Below are positions 56,862 through 64,000 of a stretch of DNA of 64,000 nt, piece by piece (within the stretch, counting starts at the first letter, position 1; every line of letters begins with the position of its first letter). Origin of the DNA: Kolteria novifilia (GTDB taxonomy: Bacteria; Planctomycetota; Planctomycetia; Kolteriales; Kolteriaceae). The position numbers and the translations under genes are program-made. Location: assembly GCA_007748055.1 (NCBI GenBank), contig CP036279.1, positions 5,270,001 to 5,334,000 on the forward strand, written 5' to 3'. The notes below the pieces were generated by a model, which did not search any database, was not told the DNA's origin, and saw nothing but the letters and a program-made list of their open reading frames with translations.

Positions 56862-57962
56862 CTATTGGCCCCTCGCGGGGGCTGTGATCGTGATCTTCTC
56901 GTCCGTCACCTGGTACCCATACTTCTTCCCAATCGCCAGCCGCAAGAGATCCTCGACCGAGTTCGCCTCTCCCACGTAGGAGATGCGGTCCCGCGAACTC
57001 ATGCCCGCCGCCTCGAGTGACTTCTCGTCCAGTTCGACCTCGCGTTCCGCGACTTTCGACAACTGCCGGGCGAAATTCTCCAGGGTGGTGTTTCGCATCG
57101 AGACCCGAATGCGCTCGCTTGCGCTGGGTGTCGTCCTTCTTCCCCGGCTCCGAGGTGCCGGCCCCCGGTCGATTGCGACTTGGGTCTCAAGCTGACGCAG
57201 CGGCAACCATGACCCCGTCGCCACCAGCGTGGAGCCTTTCGCTTCCAACAAGACTCCTGGGAACATCTGGGAATAGCGCTTCGTCAGTGCTCGTGCCTGC
57301 CCTCGAGGCAACCGGATCCGCCGCTCGAGGTTGGGCGATTCCGGCAGATCGACGATGTCGAGCTTCTGCTTGCTCACTTCGAGGGTCCGATCGTTCTGGG
57401 CGAGAAGGACCAACAATGCGTCGAGAGGAAGGATGTCTTTCACTTCATCCCCCTCGAGTTTCTCCTCGAGCCCCGACGGCACGGTCAGGGGCAACTCCGA
57501 ATCCTTGACGATCTGCTCGATTCTCGAACCAACCGTCGCTCCTTGTTCCCAACGGACATCGACCCGGGGAAGGTTGCCGAGCTTTCGGGGCAACTCCTCC
57601 TCGAGCAACGCGGCGGCGGTCGCGGCTCGATCGGCGGTTTGTTCGGGAGCGATGTAGACGACATCACCAATGAGCACGGCGTTTCCACCGGCGATCTGGG
57701 CCGCCATGTCGAAAACCTTCTCGAGCGGATGGTTCTCGAGTTTGCCGTAGATCGGACAGGCGCGATCGATGCGGCGATCGATCACCAAATTGAGGCCTTG
57801 CTGCTTGGCCAACCCGCGAAGCGCTCGTTCAACGGGCTGCTCGCTCCAGTCGACCGTCATGCGCTGGCGCAAGGCCTCATCGCGAGCCCGACCGCTCAGG
57901 GGCCCCTCCTCCGCCTGGAGTGTCGCGACGAGCATCAAGCAGCAGAGGAGAGCATGACTCAT
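56862..57962 (-). CDS. Exported STN/secretin-N-like protein
   Basis: 366 aa. Short signal peptide (about 1-17, ending ATLQAEE). The first domain (about 30-110) resembles an STN/secretin short domain: MTVDWSEQPVERALRGLAKQ, then INLVID-type LNLVIDRRIDRA, then VVYIAP. A second, similar unit near the C-terminus (SMRNTTLENFARQLSKVAER, then YGYQVTDEKITITAP) has the same pattern. No secretin pore domain is present, so it is not a secretin; it might be a periplasmic adaptor. Single gene, convergent with the DUF4912 gene. Confidence 0.7.
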   Translation of the reverse strand: MSHALLCCLMLVATLQAEEGPLSGRARDEALRQRMTVDWSEQPVERALRGLAKQQGLNLVIDRRIDRACPIYGKLENHPLEKVFDMAAQIAGGNAVLIGDVVYIAPEQTADRAATAAALLEEELPRKLGNLPRVDVRWEQGATVGSRIEQIVKDSELPLTVPSGLEEKLEGDEVKDILPLDALLVLLAQNDRTLEVSKQKLDIVDLPESPNLERRIRLPRGQARALTKRYSQMFPGVLLEAKGSTLVATGSWLPLRQLETQVAIDRGPAPRSRGRRTTPSASERIRVSMRNTTLENFARQLSKVAEREVELDEKSLEAAGMSSRDRISYVGEANSVEDLLRLAIGKKYGYQVTDEKITITAPARGQ

Positions 57963-58304
57963 GGTGTTGGTCCTATCCTAACTAGCGGCGAACGAACGAT
58001 GCTGACGGCGGGGAGAGTTGCCTCAGGATGGCCTCCGCGCGACGTTCACCCGCAGGGAGAATCCCACGGGTTCGCTCCACAAGCATCGCGGGAGTGGCCC
58101 CTTGGAGCTATTCCCCATGGTGCCTATTATGAGTGCAAGGAAATGGGGTCTGCAAACCGGCTTTCTCGACTCTGACGAAATTGGCCGCGCGACGGGCCAA
58201 TCCTCCTTTCCTGCCGCTGACGGGCGCGTGTTTGGTAGCGAGAGCATGCGACTGGGCGCGTTCGTGGCCTTCTCCCCCAACAACACGGAAGACGACAACC
58301 GACC
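57963..58304. other. Divergent intergenic region before nadA
   Basis: 342 bp with no recognised gene or repeat family. It contains the candidate nadA promoter. Confidence 0.4.
58102..58130 (+). promoter_or_regulatory. Possible nadA promoter
   Basis: TTGGAG (58102-58107), 17-bp spacer, TATTAT (58125-58130; 5 of 6 to consensus). About 175 bp before the nadA start. Confidence 0.4.
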
Positions 58305-59423
58305 ATGGTGATCGACCTCCTAGCTCAACCCGACGGCGCCGCCGTGCGGCAATTGGAACCTTACCACCGCGTCCCCGAGGGGGACTTGCGGGAGCGCATC
58401 GGCGCGGCTCGCGAGCGGCTCGGCGACTCGCTGCTGGTTCTCGGCCATCACTACCAAAAGGATGAGGTGATTGAGTTCGCCGATTTGCGTGGCGACAGCC
58501 TCAAGCTGAGCCAGTTGGCGGCGGAGAGCCGGGCGTGCCGTCACGTCATCTTCTGCGGCGTCCATTTCATGGCCGAAACGGCCGACATGCTGACCGCCGA
58601 CGACGTCGAGGTCATCCTTCCCGACATGGCGGCCGGTTGCTCGATGGCGGACATGGCGGACATCGACCAAGTCGAGGCCTGCTGGGAAGAGCTTGGCGAG
58701 GTCGTCGACACCAGCGAGATCACGCCGGTCACGTACATCAACTCCACCGCCGCCCTCAAGGCCTTTTGTGGACGTCACGGCGGTGTCGTCTGCACCAGCG
58801 GCAATGCCGAGAGGGTTCTCCGTTGGGCGTTCGGGCAACGCAAGCGCGTCCTCTTCTTCCCCGATCAACACCTCGGCCGCAACACCGCCAAAGCGATGGG
58901 CGTCCCGCTCTCGCGGATGAAGGTGTGGGACCCCGCGCTTCCCCTAGGCGGAAACAACGAAGGGGAACTCGCCGAGACGACGGTCTATTTGTGGAAGGGT
59001 TGGTGTAGCGTTCACCAGATGTTCAAGCCGGAGCACATCGATCTCTTTCGAGGCCGTGATCCGGAGATGAAGATCCTGGTTCATCCCGAATGTCCGATGG
59101 AGGTCGTCGACCGGGCGGACATCATCGGCAGTACCGAGAGGATCATCAACACGGTCGCTGCCGCCCCCGCCGGCTCGAAGTGGGCGATTGGCACCGAGCT
59201 TCATCTCGTCAATCGTCTCAAGCAGGAGCATCCCGAGCAGACGATCCACTTTCTCTCGCCCATGGTGTGCATGTGCGCGACGATGTATCGGATCGATCTT
59301 CCCCATCTGTGTTGGGCGATGGAGAACCTCGTCGACGGAGTCGTGGTCAATCGCATCAAGGTCGATGGGGAGACGACCGAAAAGGGCCTTCTCGCCTTGC
59401 AACGGATGCTCGATCTCTCCTAG
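58305..59423 (+). CDS. nadA: Quinolinate synthase NadA
   Basis: 372 aa. It condenses iminoaspartate with dihydroxyacetone phosphate to quinolinate in de novo NAD synthesis and binds a [4Fe-4S] cluster. Ligand cysteines are Cys112 (DMAAGCSMADM), Cys234 (GWCSVHQMF) and one in VCMCATM (322-324). LGHHYQKDEVIEFAD and VHPECPMEVVD are diagnostic. nadB and nadC are not nearby. The TAG stop lies in a CTAG that is the left flank of an inserted element. Confidence 0.96.
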   Translation: MVIDLLAQPDGAAVRQLEPYHRVPEGDLRERIGAARERLGDSLLVLGHHYQKDEVIEFADLRGDSLKLSQLAAESRACRHVIFCGVHFMAETADMLTADDVEVILPDMAAGCSMADMADIDQVEACWEELGEVVDTSEITPVTYINSTAALKAFCGRHGGVVCTSGNAERVLRWAFGQRKRVLFFPDQHLGRNTAKAMGVPLSRMKVWDPALPLGGNNEGELAETTVYLWKGWCSVHQMFKPEHIDLFRGRDPEMKILVHPECPMEVVDRADIIGSTERIINTVAAAPAGSKWAIGTELHLVNRLKQEHPEQTIHFLSPMVCMCATMYRIDLPHLCWAMENLVDGVVVNRIKVDGETTEKGLLALQRMLDLS

Positions 59424-59470
59424 CAGCCCGTTGATCTATTCGCTGCCCGCTTGGATCAACGGACTGCTAG
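59420..59470. mobile_element. CTAG-flanked inverted-repeat element (type 2, 43-bp form)
   Basis: CTAG at 59420-59423, 43-bp insert with ends CAGCCCGTTGAT and CAGTCCGTTGAT (reverse strand, 11 of 12), CTAG at 59467-59470. The shortest copy: little more than the two ends. Confidence 0.7.
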
Positions 59471-59576
59471 TGCACTGGTCCATCTGACTTTTGGGGGCGT
59501 CCCTAACTGCTTGTCAGCCAGTGCCAAAGGGTTGGAGTTGCACCAACGCCAACTTCAAGTTGGAGCGGAGCACTAG
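59467..59576. mobile_element. CTAG-flanked inverted-repeat element (type 1, second copy)
   Basis: 102-bp insert between CTAG at 59467-59470 and 59573-59576, in opposite orientation to the copy at 2184. Ends TGCACTGGTCCA and TGCTCCGCTCCA. The right CTAG contains the thiolase stop codon on the minus strand. Confidence 0.68.
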
Positions 59577-60730
59577 CAGGCTTCCAGGATGGTGGCCACG
59601 CCCTGCCCTTGGCCGACGCAGAGCGTGACCAAGCCGTATCGAGCCTCCTCGGCCTTCAACCGGTGCAAGAGCGTCGTCGTGATCCGGGCCCCGGTCGCCC
59701 CCAAGGGATGCCCCAGGGCGATCGCCCCTCCTCGACGATTGACGCGTTCCTCGTCGATGCCCAAGAGCTTGAGCACCGAAAGGACTTGAGCCGCGAAGGC
59801 CTCGTTGATTTCGATCGCCTGCATGTCGTCGAGCGTGAGTCCCGCCCGCTTGAGTGCCTTGGTCACCGCCGGCACCGGGCCGATCCCCATCTCCTCGGGA
59901 GCGACCCCCGCGACCGCCATGGCCCGAATCCGAGCCATTGGCTTGAGTCCCAGTTCCTTCGCCCGATCCTCGGACATGACCAACAGCGCCGCGGCACCGA
60001 CGCTGAGCTGAGAACTGCTCCCCGCAGTCACGGTTCCCGACGCCGGATCGAACGCGGGCGGCAACGCTCCGAGCGCCTCCATGCTCGTTTCGCGGCGAAT
60101 CCCCTGATCGACGAGGAGTTCGACCTTGCGGCCATCTTCGTCCCGTCCCCAGGTCGGAACGATCTCGCTCTCGAAGTCCCCCTTGTCGGTCGCCTCCCCG
60201 GCGAGTTGATGACTTCGCAACGAGAACGCGTCCTGTTGTTCGCGGCCGATGCGATACTTGCGGGCGAGATACTCCGCCGTCAGCCCCATGTGCATGATCC
60301 CTTCTCCATGCCCACGAAAGAGCAACGGACTCGGATCGTAGTCCTTGGTCATCGGGATATGCTGCATGTGCTCGACGCCACCGCAGATCTGCACGTCCTC
60401 ACAGCCGGCGGCGATGCTCATGGCGGCATCGTTGATCGCTTGCAGACTCGAAGCGCAGTTGCGGTTGATCGTGACGCCGCCCGTTTCCACCGGCAAGTCG
60501 GCCATCAGTCCGATCACTCGGGCGATGTCGAAGCCTTGCTCCCCTTGCTGCTGAACGCATCCCCAACGGATGTCCTCGACCAGCTTGGGATCGACGCCAG
60601 TCCGACGCATGAGTTGCCGAACGAGCCCCGCGGAGAGTTCATCAGCCCGCACATCGCGGAAGTAGCCCTTCTCCGCCGACGCTCGAGCCATCGGCGTCCG
60701 GATCGCGTCGATGATGACGGCATGTCGCAT
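59573..60730 (-). CDS. fadA: Thiolase (acetyl-CoA acyltransferase)
   Basis: 385 aa. Nucleophile Cys92 in INRNCASSLQAI; NEAFAAQ and GHPLGATGAR carry the active-site Asn and His, and CVGQGQG the second Cys near the end. It cleaves 3-ketoacyl-CoA to acetyl-CoA, the last beta-oxidation step, or runs in reverse. It follows the multifunctional FadJ/FadB gene by 39 bp, which favours the beta-oxidation role over acetoacetyl-CoA formation. Confidence 0.93.
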   Translation of the reverse strand: MRHAVIIDAIRTPMARASAEKGYFRDVRADELSAGLVRQLMRRTGVDPKLVEDIRWGCVQQQGEQGFDIARVIGLMADLPVETGGVTINRNCASSLQAINDAAMSIAAGCEDVQICGGVEHMQHIPMTKDYDPSPLLFRGHGEGIMHMGLTAEYLARKYRIGREQQDAFSLRSHQLAGEATDKGDFESEIVPTWGRDEDGRKVELLVDQGIRRETSMEALGALPPAFDPASGTVTAGSSSQLSVGAAALLVMSEDRAKELGLKPMARIRAMAVAGVAPEEMGIGPVPAVTKALKRAGLTLDDMQAIEINEAFAAQVLSVLKLLGIDEERVNRRGGAIALGHPLGATGARITTTLLHRLKAEEARYGLVTLCVGQGQGVATILEAC

Positions 60731-60769
60731 TTCGCTGCTCCTCTCTTTGGATCGTGCCCGGAGGGGCCA

Positions 60770-62923
60770 TCACCCGCTCCGCTTGGGCAAGGGGTAAAAG
60801 CGGCCACCCGTCCGTGCCAATTCGCGTAGGGTATCGGTCGGCTCGAATCGCTTGCCAAGCCCTTCGAGACGCTCCACGCGAGCGAGGATCTCCCCGGCAC
60901 CGACGGTGTCGCACCAGCGGAGAATGCCCCCCTTGGTCGGCGGGAAACCGGTTCCCAGAATGAGCCCCATGTCGACGTCGCCCGGTTCGCGAACGATCTC
61001 CTCCTCCAGGGCCCGCGTCGCCTCGAGCAACATGGGGAGGAAGAGCCGATCGGTCATTTCCTCGGGCGCGAAGCTCTTCTGAGCGAGTTGGTGCCGCTCG
61101 CGAATGGCTTCGACACCGGCATCGGCCGAGGGCTTTCGTTTTCTTCCCTCATGCTTGCGGAAGCCGCGTCCCGTCTTCTGGCCAAGATGGCCCGCCTTGA
61201 CCAAGTCGGCCAAGACGTCGAGCTTCACCGAACGGTCGGGGTAGGCCTGGTTCATCACGCCCGACGCGTAGAACGCGGTATCGAGTCCCACGACATCGTG
61301 CAACAGGAACGGCCCCATCGGCATCCCGAAGGAGGTCGCGCAGCGGTCGACGTCGTCCATCGCCGCCCCTTCGAGCCAGAGCAAGACCGCCTCGCTCAAA
61401 TAGGGGAACAGGACACGATTGACGAGGAAGCCGGCACAGTCGCGGACCACGATCGGCGTCTTCTTAATCCGCTTGGCCAACGCGACAATGGTCGCGACCG
61501 TCTGGTCCGAGGTCTCCTTTCCGCGAATGACTTCGACCAAGGCCATCCGGTCGACCGGATTGAAAAAGTGCATGCCGACGAACCGCTCGGGGCTCGGGGC
61601 CGATTCGGCCAGCGTCGAGATCGCGATCGTCGAGGTATTGCTCGCGAGGATGGTGTTCGGCCCCAGGTGCTGCTTCATCCGTTGGTAGAGTTCGCGTTTG
61701 ACCTCTTCCCGCTCCACCACGGCCTCGATCACGACATCACTGCCGGCGACATTGGCCGGGGTGGTCGAGGTCGACAGGAGCGCGAGGGCCGATGCCATGT
61801 CCTCGGGTGTTGCCCGACCAATGCGGATGCGACTGGCGATCACTTCCTGAATCCGGCCGAGTCCAGCTCCGAGAGCTTTCTCCTCGACATCGACCATCGT
61901 CGTCGGCAATCCGCGGCGGGCACAGGCGGCGGCGATCCCCGAGCCCATGAGCCCCGCCCCCACGACACCGACTCGTGAAACCTTCTCCGGAATGACCCCT
62001 TCCGCATCCACGCCGATGTCTCGTTGAAGCCGCTTGTCCATGAAGAAGATCGCCATCAAATTGGCCGCGATGGGCGATTCGATCAGCCCGAGAAAGGCGT
62101 CGCGTTCGACAGCGAACCCTTGGTCGAGATCGCCCTGAGCACCTTCCCGGATCGCTCCCAGAGCCGCGAGGGGAGCCGGGAATTGTCCCTTGGTCTTCTG
62201 AAGTACTCCCCCTTCGGCGGTGGCGAACATGAAGGCGGCGGCGTCGGGGCAGAGACGAATCGGCCCACGCCTTTCCTCCCGCCGTTGTTTCCACTCGTCA
62301 CTCGACCGGAGCATCTCGAGGACGCGAAGTCCTTCGTCGAGCAATCTCTCCGAAGGGACCGCATCGAAAACGATCCCCAACTCGGCGGCGGTCGCCGCGT
62401 CGACAGGGTCGCCGGAGCAGATCATCTCGATCGCCTTGGGCGGACCGATCAGCCGCGGCAGACGCTGCGTCCCTCCCCACCCGGGGAGGATTCCCAGCTT
62501 TGTCTCGGGCAGTCCGATCGACGTTCCACCGTCGCTGCTGGCGATCCGTTCGTCAAACGCGAGGACGAGTTCCGTCCCGCCGCCCATGCAGGCGCCGTCG
62601 ATCAACGCGATCGTCGGGAACGGGAGCTTGCTGATTTGGTCGAAGAGCGACTGCCCCAGGGAGGTAAGCTCCTTGATCTCTTTGGGGGTCGCGAGGGGAA
62701 GCTGCGCAAGTTCGCGGAGGTCGGCGCCGGCGATGAACTGGCCCGGCTTGCGACTCCGAAAGATCAACCCCTCGAGATCGTCGCGGTCCCGCAGTTGCGA
62801 AAGATGTTGGGCGAGTTCGGCGAGCACGGCGCGTGACAAGGTGTTGACCTTGCTGCCGGGAACGTCGAATTCGACGAGCAGCGTGTCATCGGCGGCGTGA
62901 CTGACGTGAAACGCGGAGGTCAT
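60770..62923 (-). CDS. Multifunctional enoyl-CoA hydratase / 3-hydroxyacyl-CoA dehydrogenase
   Basis: 717 aa from ATG at 62923 (GGGGGAA just upstream); an ATG at 62935 would add four residues. The hydratase domain (about 10-190) has IAGADLRELAQL and the two catalytic Glu in GGGTELVLAF and PETKLGILPGWGG. The NAD-binding 3HCDH domain starts VGVVGAGLMGSGIA (near 310) and holds VGMHFFNPV with the catalytic His. Two 3HCDH C-terminal domains follow. This is the FadB/FadJ architecture; which of the two is not clear. Operon with the thiolase gene. Confidence 0.93.
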   Translation of the reverse strand: MTSAFHVSHAADDTLLVEFDVPGSKVNTLSRAVLAELAQHLSQLRDRDDLEGLIFRSRKPGQFIAGADLRELAQLPLATPKEIKELTSLGQSLFDQISKLPFPTIALIDGACMGGGTELVLAFDERIASSDGGTSIGLPETKLGILPGWGGTQRLPRLIGPPKAIEMICSGDPVDAATAAELGIVFDAVPSERLLDEGLRVLEMLRSSDEWKQRREERRGPIRLCPDAAAFMFATAEGGVLQKTKGQFPAPLAALGAIREGAQGDLDQGFAVERDAFLGLIESPIAANLMAIFFMDKRLQRDIGVDAEGVIPEKVSRVGVVGAGLMGSGIAAACARRGLPTTMVDVEEKALGAGLGRIQEVIASRIRIGRATPEDMASALALLSTSTTPANVAGSDVVIEAVVEREEVKRELYQRMKQHLGPNTILASNTSTIAISTLAESAPSPERFVGMHFFNPVDRMALVEVIRGKETSDQTVATIVALAKRIKKTPIVVRDCAGFLVNRVLFPYLSEAVLLWLEGAAMDDVDRCATSFGMPMGPFLLHDVVGLDTAFYASGVMNQAYPDRSVKLDVLADLVKAGHLGQKTGRGFRKHEGRKRKPSADAGVEAIRERHQLAQKSFAPEEMTDRLFLPMLLEATRALEEEIVREPGDVDMGLILGTGFPPTKGGILRWCDTVGAGEILARVERLEGLGKRFEPTDTLRELARTGGRFYPLPKRSG

Positions 62924-63268
62924 GGATTCCCCCATTCTTTAGGACAGCCGGCCCTGGATCAGAGCGCCGACAGGCATTGGGATGGACATGGCCCTCGGAG
63001 AGGCGTTCGATGTGTCGATGAGAAACGGGCCCCAACCCACCTCCCGGAGTGGCGCGACGCCAATGCGACGTCTGTTCTCATTGTACGTTCCAGAGCGCGT
63101 TCACGACGGGGAATTGCCACCATGAAGAGGCAGATCGGGGCCGAGCCGCGTCCACTTCAAACGACGTTTCGGTCGCGGTGACAGCAACTTGCGTCAAGTG
63201 GCGATTGGCGGCGTTGCAAAAACTCATAAGCCAACGCTGGCAAACGGACAGCCAAGGGGATCGAGAGC
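62924..63268. other. Divergent intergenic region before ftsH
   Basis: 345 bp between the beta-oxidation operon and ftsH. No repeat family member, RNA gene or convincing promoter pair was seen. Confidence 0.4.
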
Positions 63269-64000
63269 GTGGCAGACCCGAATCGAAGTAGCACCAACAA
63301 CCGCCCACCCAAGCCCAAGGACTCCAAGGGGGATGCCAAACGCGACGCCAATCCCTACGCTGGCGGCGATCAGACTCCGCCCAACTGGCGGTTCTGGATC
63401 TGGTACGCGGTCGCGACCCTGCTGCTTCTTTGGTGGTGGCAAGAGTCGTTCCACCAGATGCAAGTCAAGGAAATCCCCTACAGCCAGTTCAAAGCCTACC
63501 TCGCCAAGGGCGAAGTGACGAAGGTGGAGATTCGTCCCGAAACGATCTTCGGTCTCGTCATCCCCAAGACGGCCGACAAATCGACGGACGGCGACACCAC
63601 GAAGAACAAGGACGACAAGACCGCCAAGGGCGACGAAGCCAACAAAGCCGACGAAGCGAAGTCGACCGCCAAGAACACGACAAAACCGCAGCCACCACGC
63701 GATCTACCGGCCACCGCCAAGGAAAAGACCGAGAAGACGTCATCCGTCACCGACAAGGAAGCGTCCAAAGAGGCATCCGAGAAACCAGCCTCCAAGACCG
63801 ATGACAAAACCAAGTCAGCCGCCAAGCCGAAGGAGAAATCGACCGACAGCATCTTCGGCATCAGCCCCCAATCAGAGACCTTCGACGGGAAGAAAGTCGT
63901 CCCGGGAGAGTTCGAGTTCGTCACCGTCCGCGTCGACGATCCTCAGCTCGTCGAGGAATTGGAGAAACAGGGCGTCGACTTCGAGGGAGAGCGAACCGGC
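63269..64000 (+). CDS. ftsH: ATP-dependent zinc metalloprotease FtsH, N-terminal part
   Basis: First 244 codons from a GTG at 63269; the gene continues beyond the window, so AAA and protease domains are not visible. Pro/Lys/Asp-rich N-terminus (about 1-40), a membrane helix at about 44-60 (WIWYAVATLLLLWWW), then FtsH_ext-type sequence (VKEIPYSQFKAYLAKGEVTKVEI). A ~95-residue Lys/Thr/Glu/Asp/Ala-rich insertion (about 100-190) splits that domain before FEFVTVRVDDPQLVEELEKQGVDF resumes. Identity rests on the N-terminal pattern. Confidence 0.8.
   Translation, partial: MADPNRSSTNNRPPKPKDSKGDAKRDANPYAGGDQTPPNWRFWIWYAVATLLLLWWWQESFHQMQVKEIPYSQFKAYLAKGEVTKVEIRPETIFGLVIPKTADKSTDGDTTKNKDDKTAKGDEANKADEAKSTAKNTTKPQPPRDLPATAKEKTEKTSSVTDKEASKEASEKPASKTDDKTKSAAKPKEKSTDSIFGISPQSETFDGKKVVPGEFEFVTVRVDDPQLVEELEKQGVDFEGERTG

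Overview
The window is a GC-rich bacterial chromosome segment, almost certainly from a planctomycete (Planctomycetota). The evidence is a DUF1549/DUF1553 protein followed by a DUF1501 protein, an EF-hand protein and a TolB-like propeller, a Tat-type Gfo/Idh/MocA oxidoreductase, an exported sulfatase, a MoxR-DUF58-BatA-VWA cluster, kdsB (a diderm envelope marker), a two-b-subunit ATP synthase, and intergenic DNA dense in palindromic repeats. No rRNA, tRNA, CRISPR array, prophage or intact transposase was recognised. The genus is not determined.

Layout. 1-9.6 kb: a minus-strand core operon, uppS > cdsA > phoH > pgpH-like HD hydrolase > ybeY > corC-like CBS protein > recO > an exported TPR/BamD-like protein that runs off the left edge. 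9.6-10.6 kb: an expanded palindromic-repeat block. 10.6-15.8 kb: purA, carA, a ParA/BY-kinase-like protein without the Walker A lysine, a small membrane protein, and a translationally coupled XRE regulator plus unknown protein. 16.3-17.6 kb: oxidoreductase. 17.6-19.4 kb: repeat field with a 346-bp tandem repeat. 19.5-22.8 kb: a Trm112-type zinc ribbon, trpS, kdsB, clpS. 22.9-30.1 kb: minus-strand moxR > DUF58 > BatA/VWA > VWA protein, with a 13-copy 33-bp array inside the operon and another 33-bp array upstream of moxR. 31.2-34.6 kb: gatC-gatA-gatB. 34.8-46 kb: ABM-fold protein, beta-helix protein, S10 peptidase, the DUF1549/DUF1501/EF-hand/propeller operon, sulfatase. 46.2-54.4 kb: complete minus-strand ATP synthase operon (atpZ, AtpI-like, atpB, atpE, b, b', atpH, atpA, atpG, atpD, atpC). 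55-63 kb: DUF4912 protein, STN-like exported protein, nadA, thiolase, multifunctional FadJ/FadB. The 5' end of ftsH lies at the right edge.

The genes are mostly housekeeping (envelope lipid synthesis, nucleotide synthesis, tRNA amidation, ATP synthesis, beta-oxidation, NAD synthesis) mixed with planctomycete-specific exported proteins. The most unusual signals are between genes. (i) Small elements with terminal inverted repeats are flanked by CTAG duplications and sit exactly on TAG stop codons; they separate formerly overlapping convergent genes and displace a terminator. (ii) Hairpin repeats of two different families are both expanded with an identical 33-bp period. (iii) A composite palindromic element occurs three times with conserved ends. 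These, and the XRE pair at 14.8-15.8 kb, are the best candidates for something undescribed.
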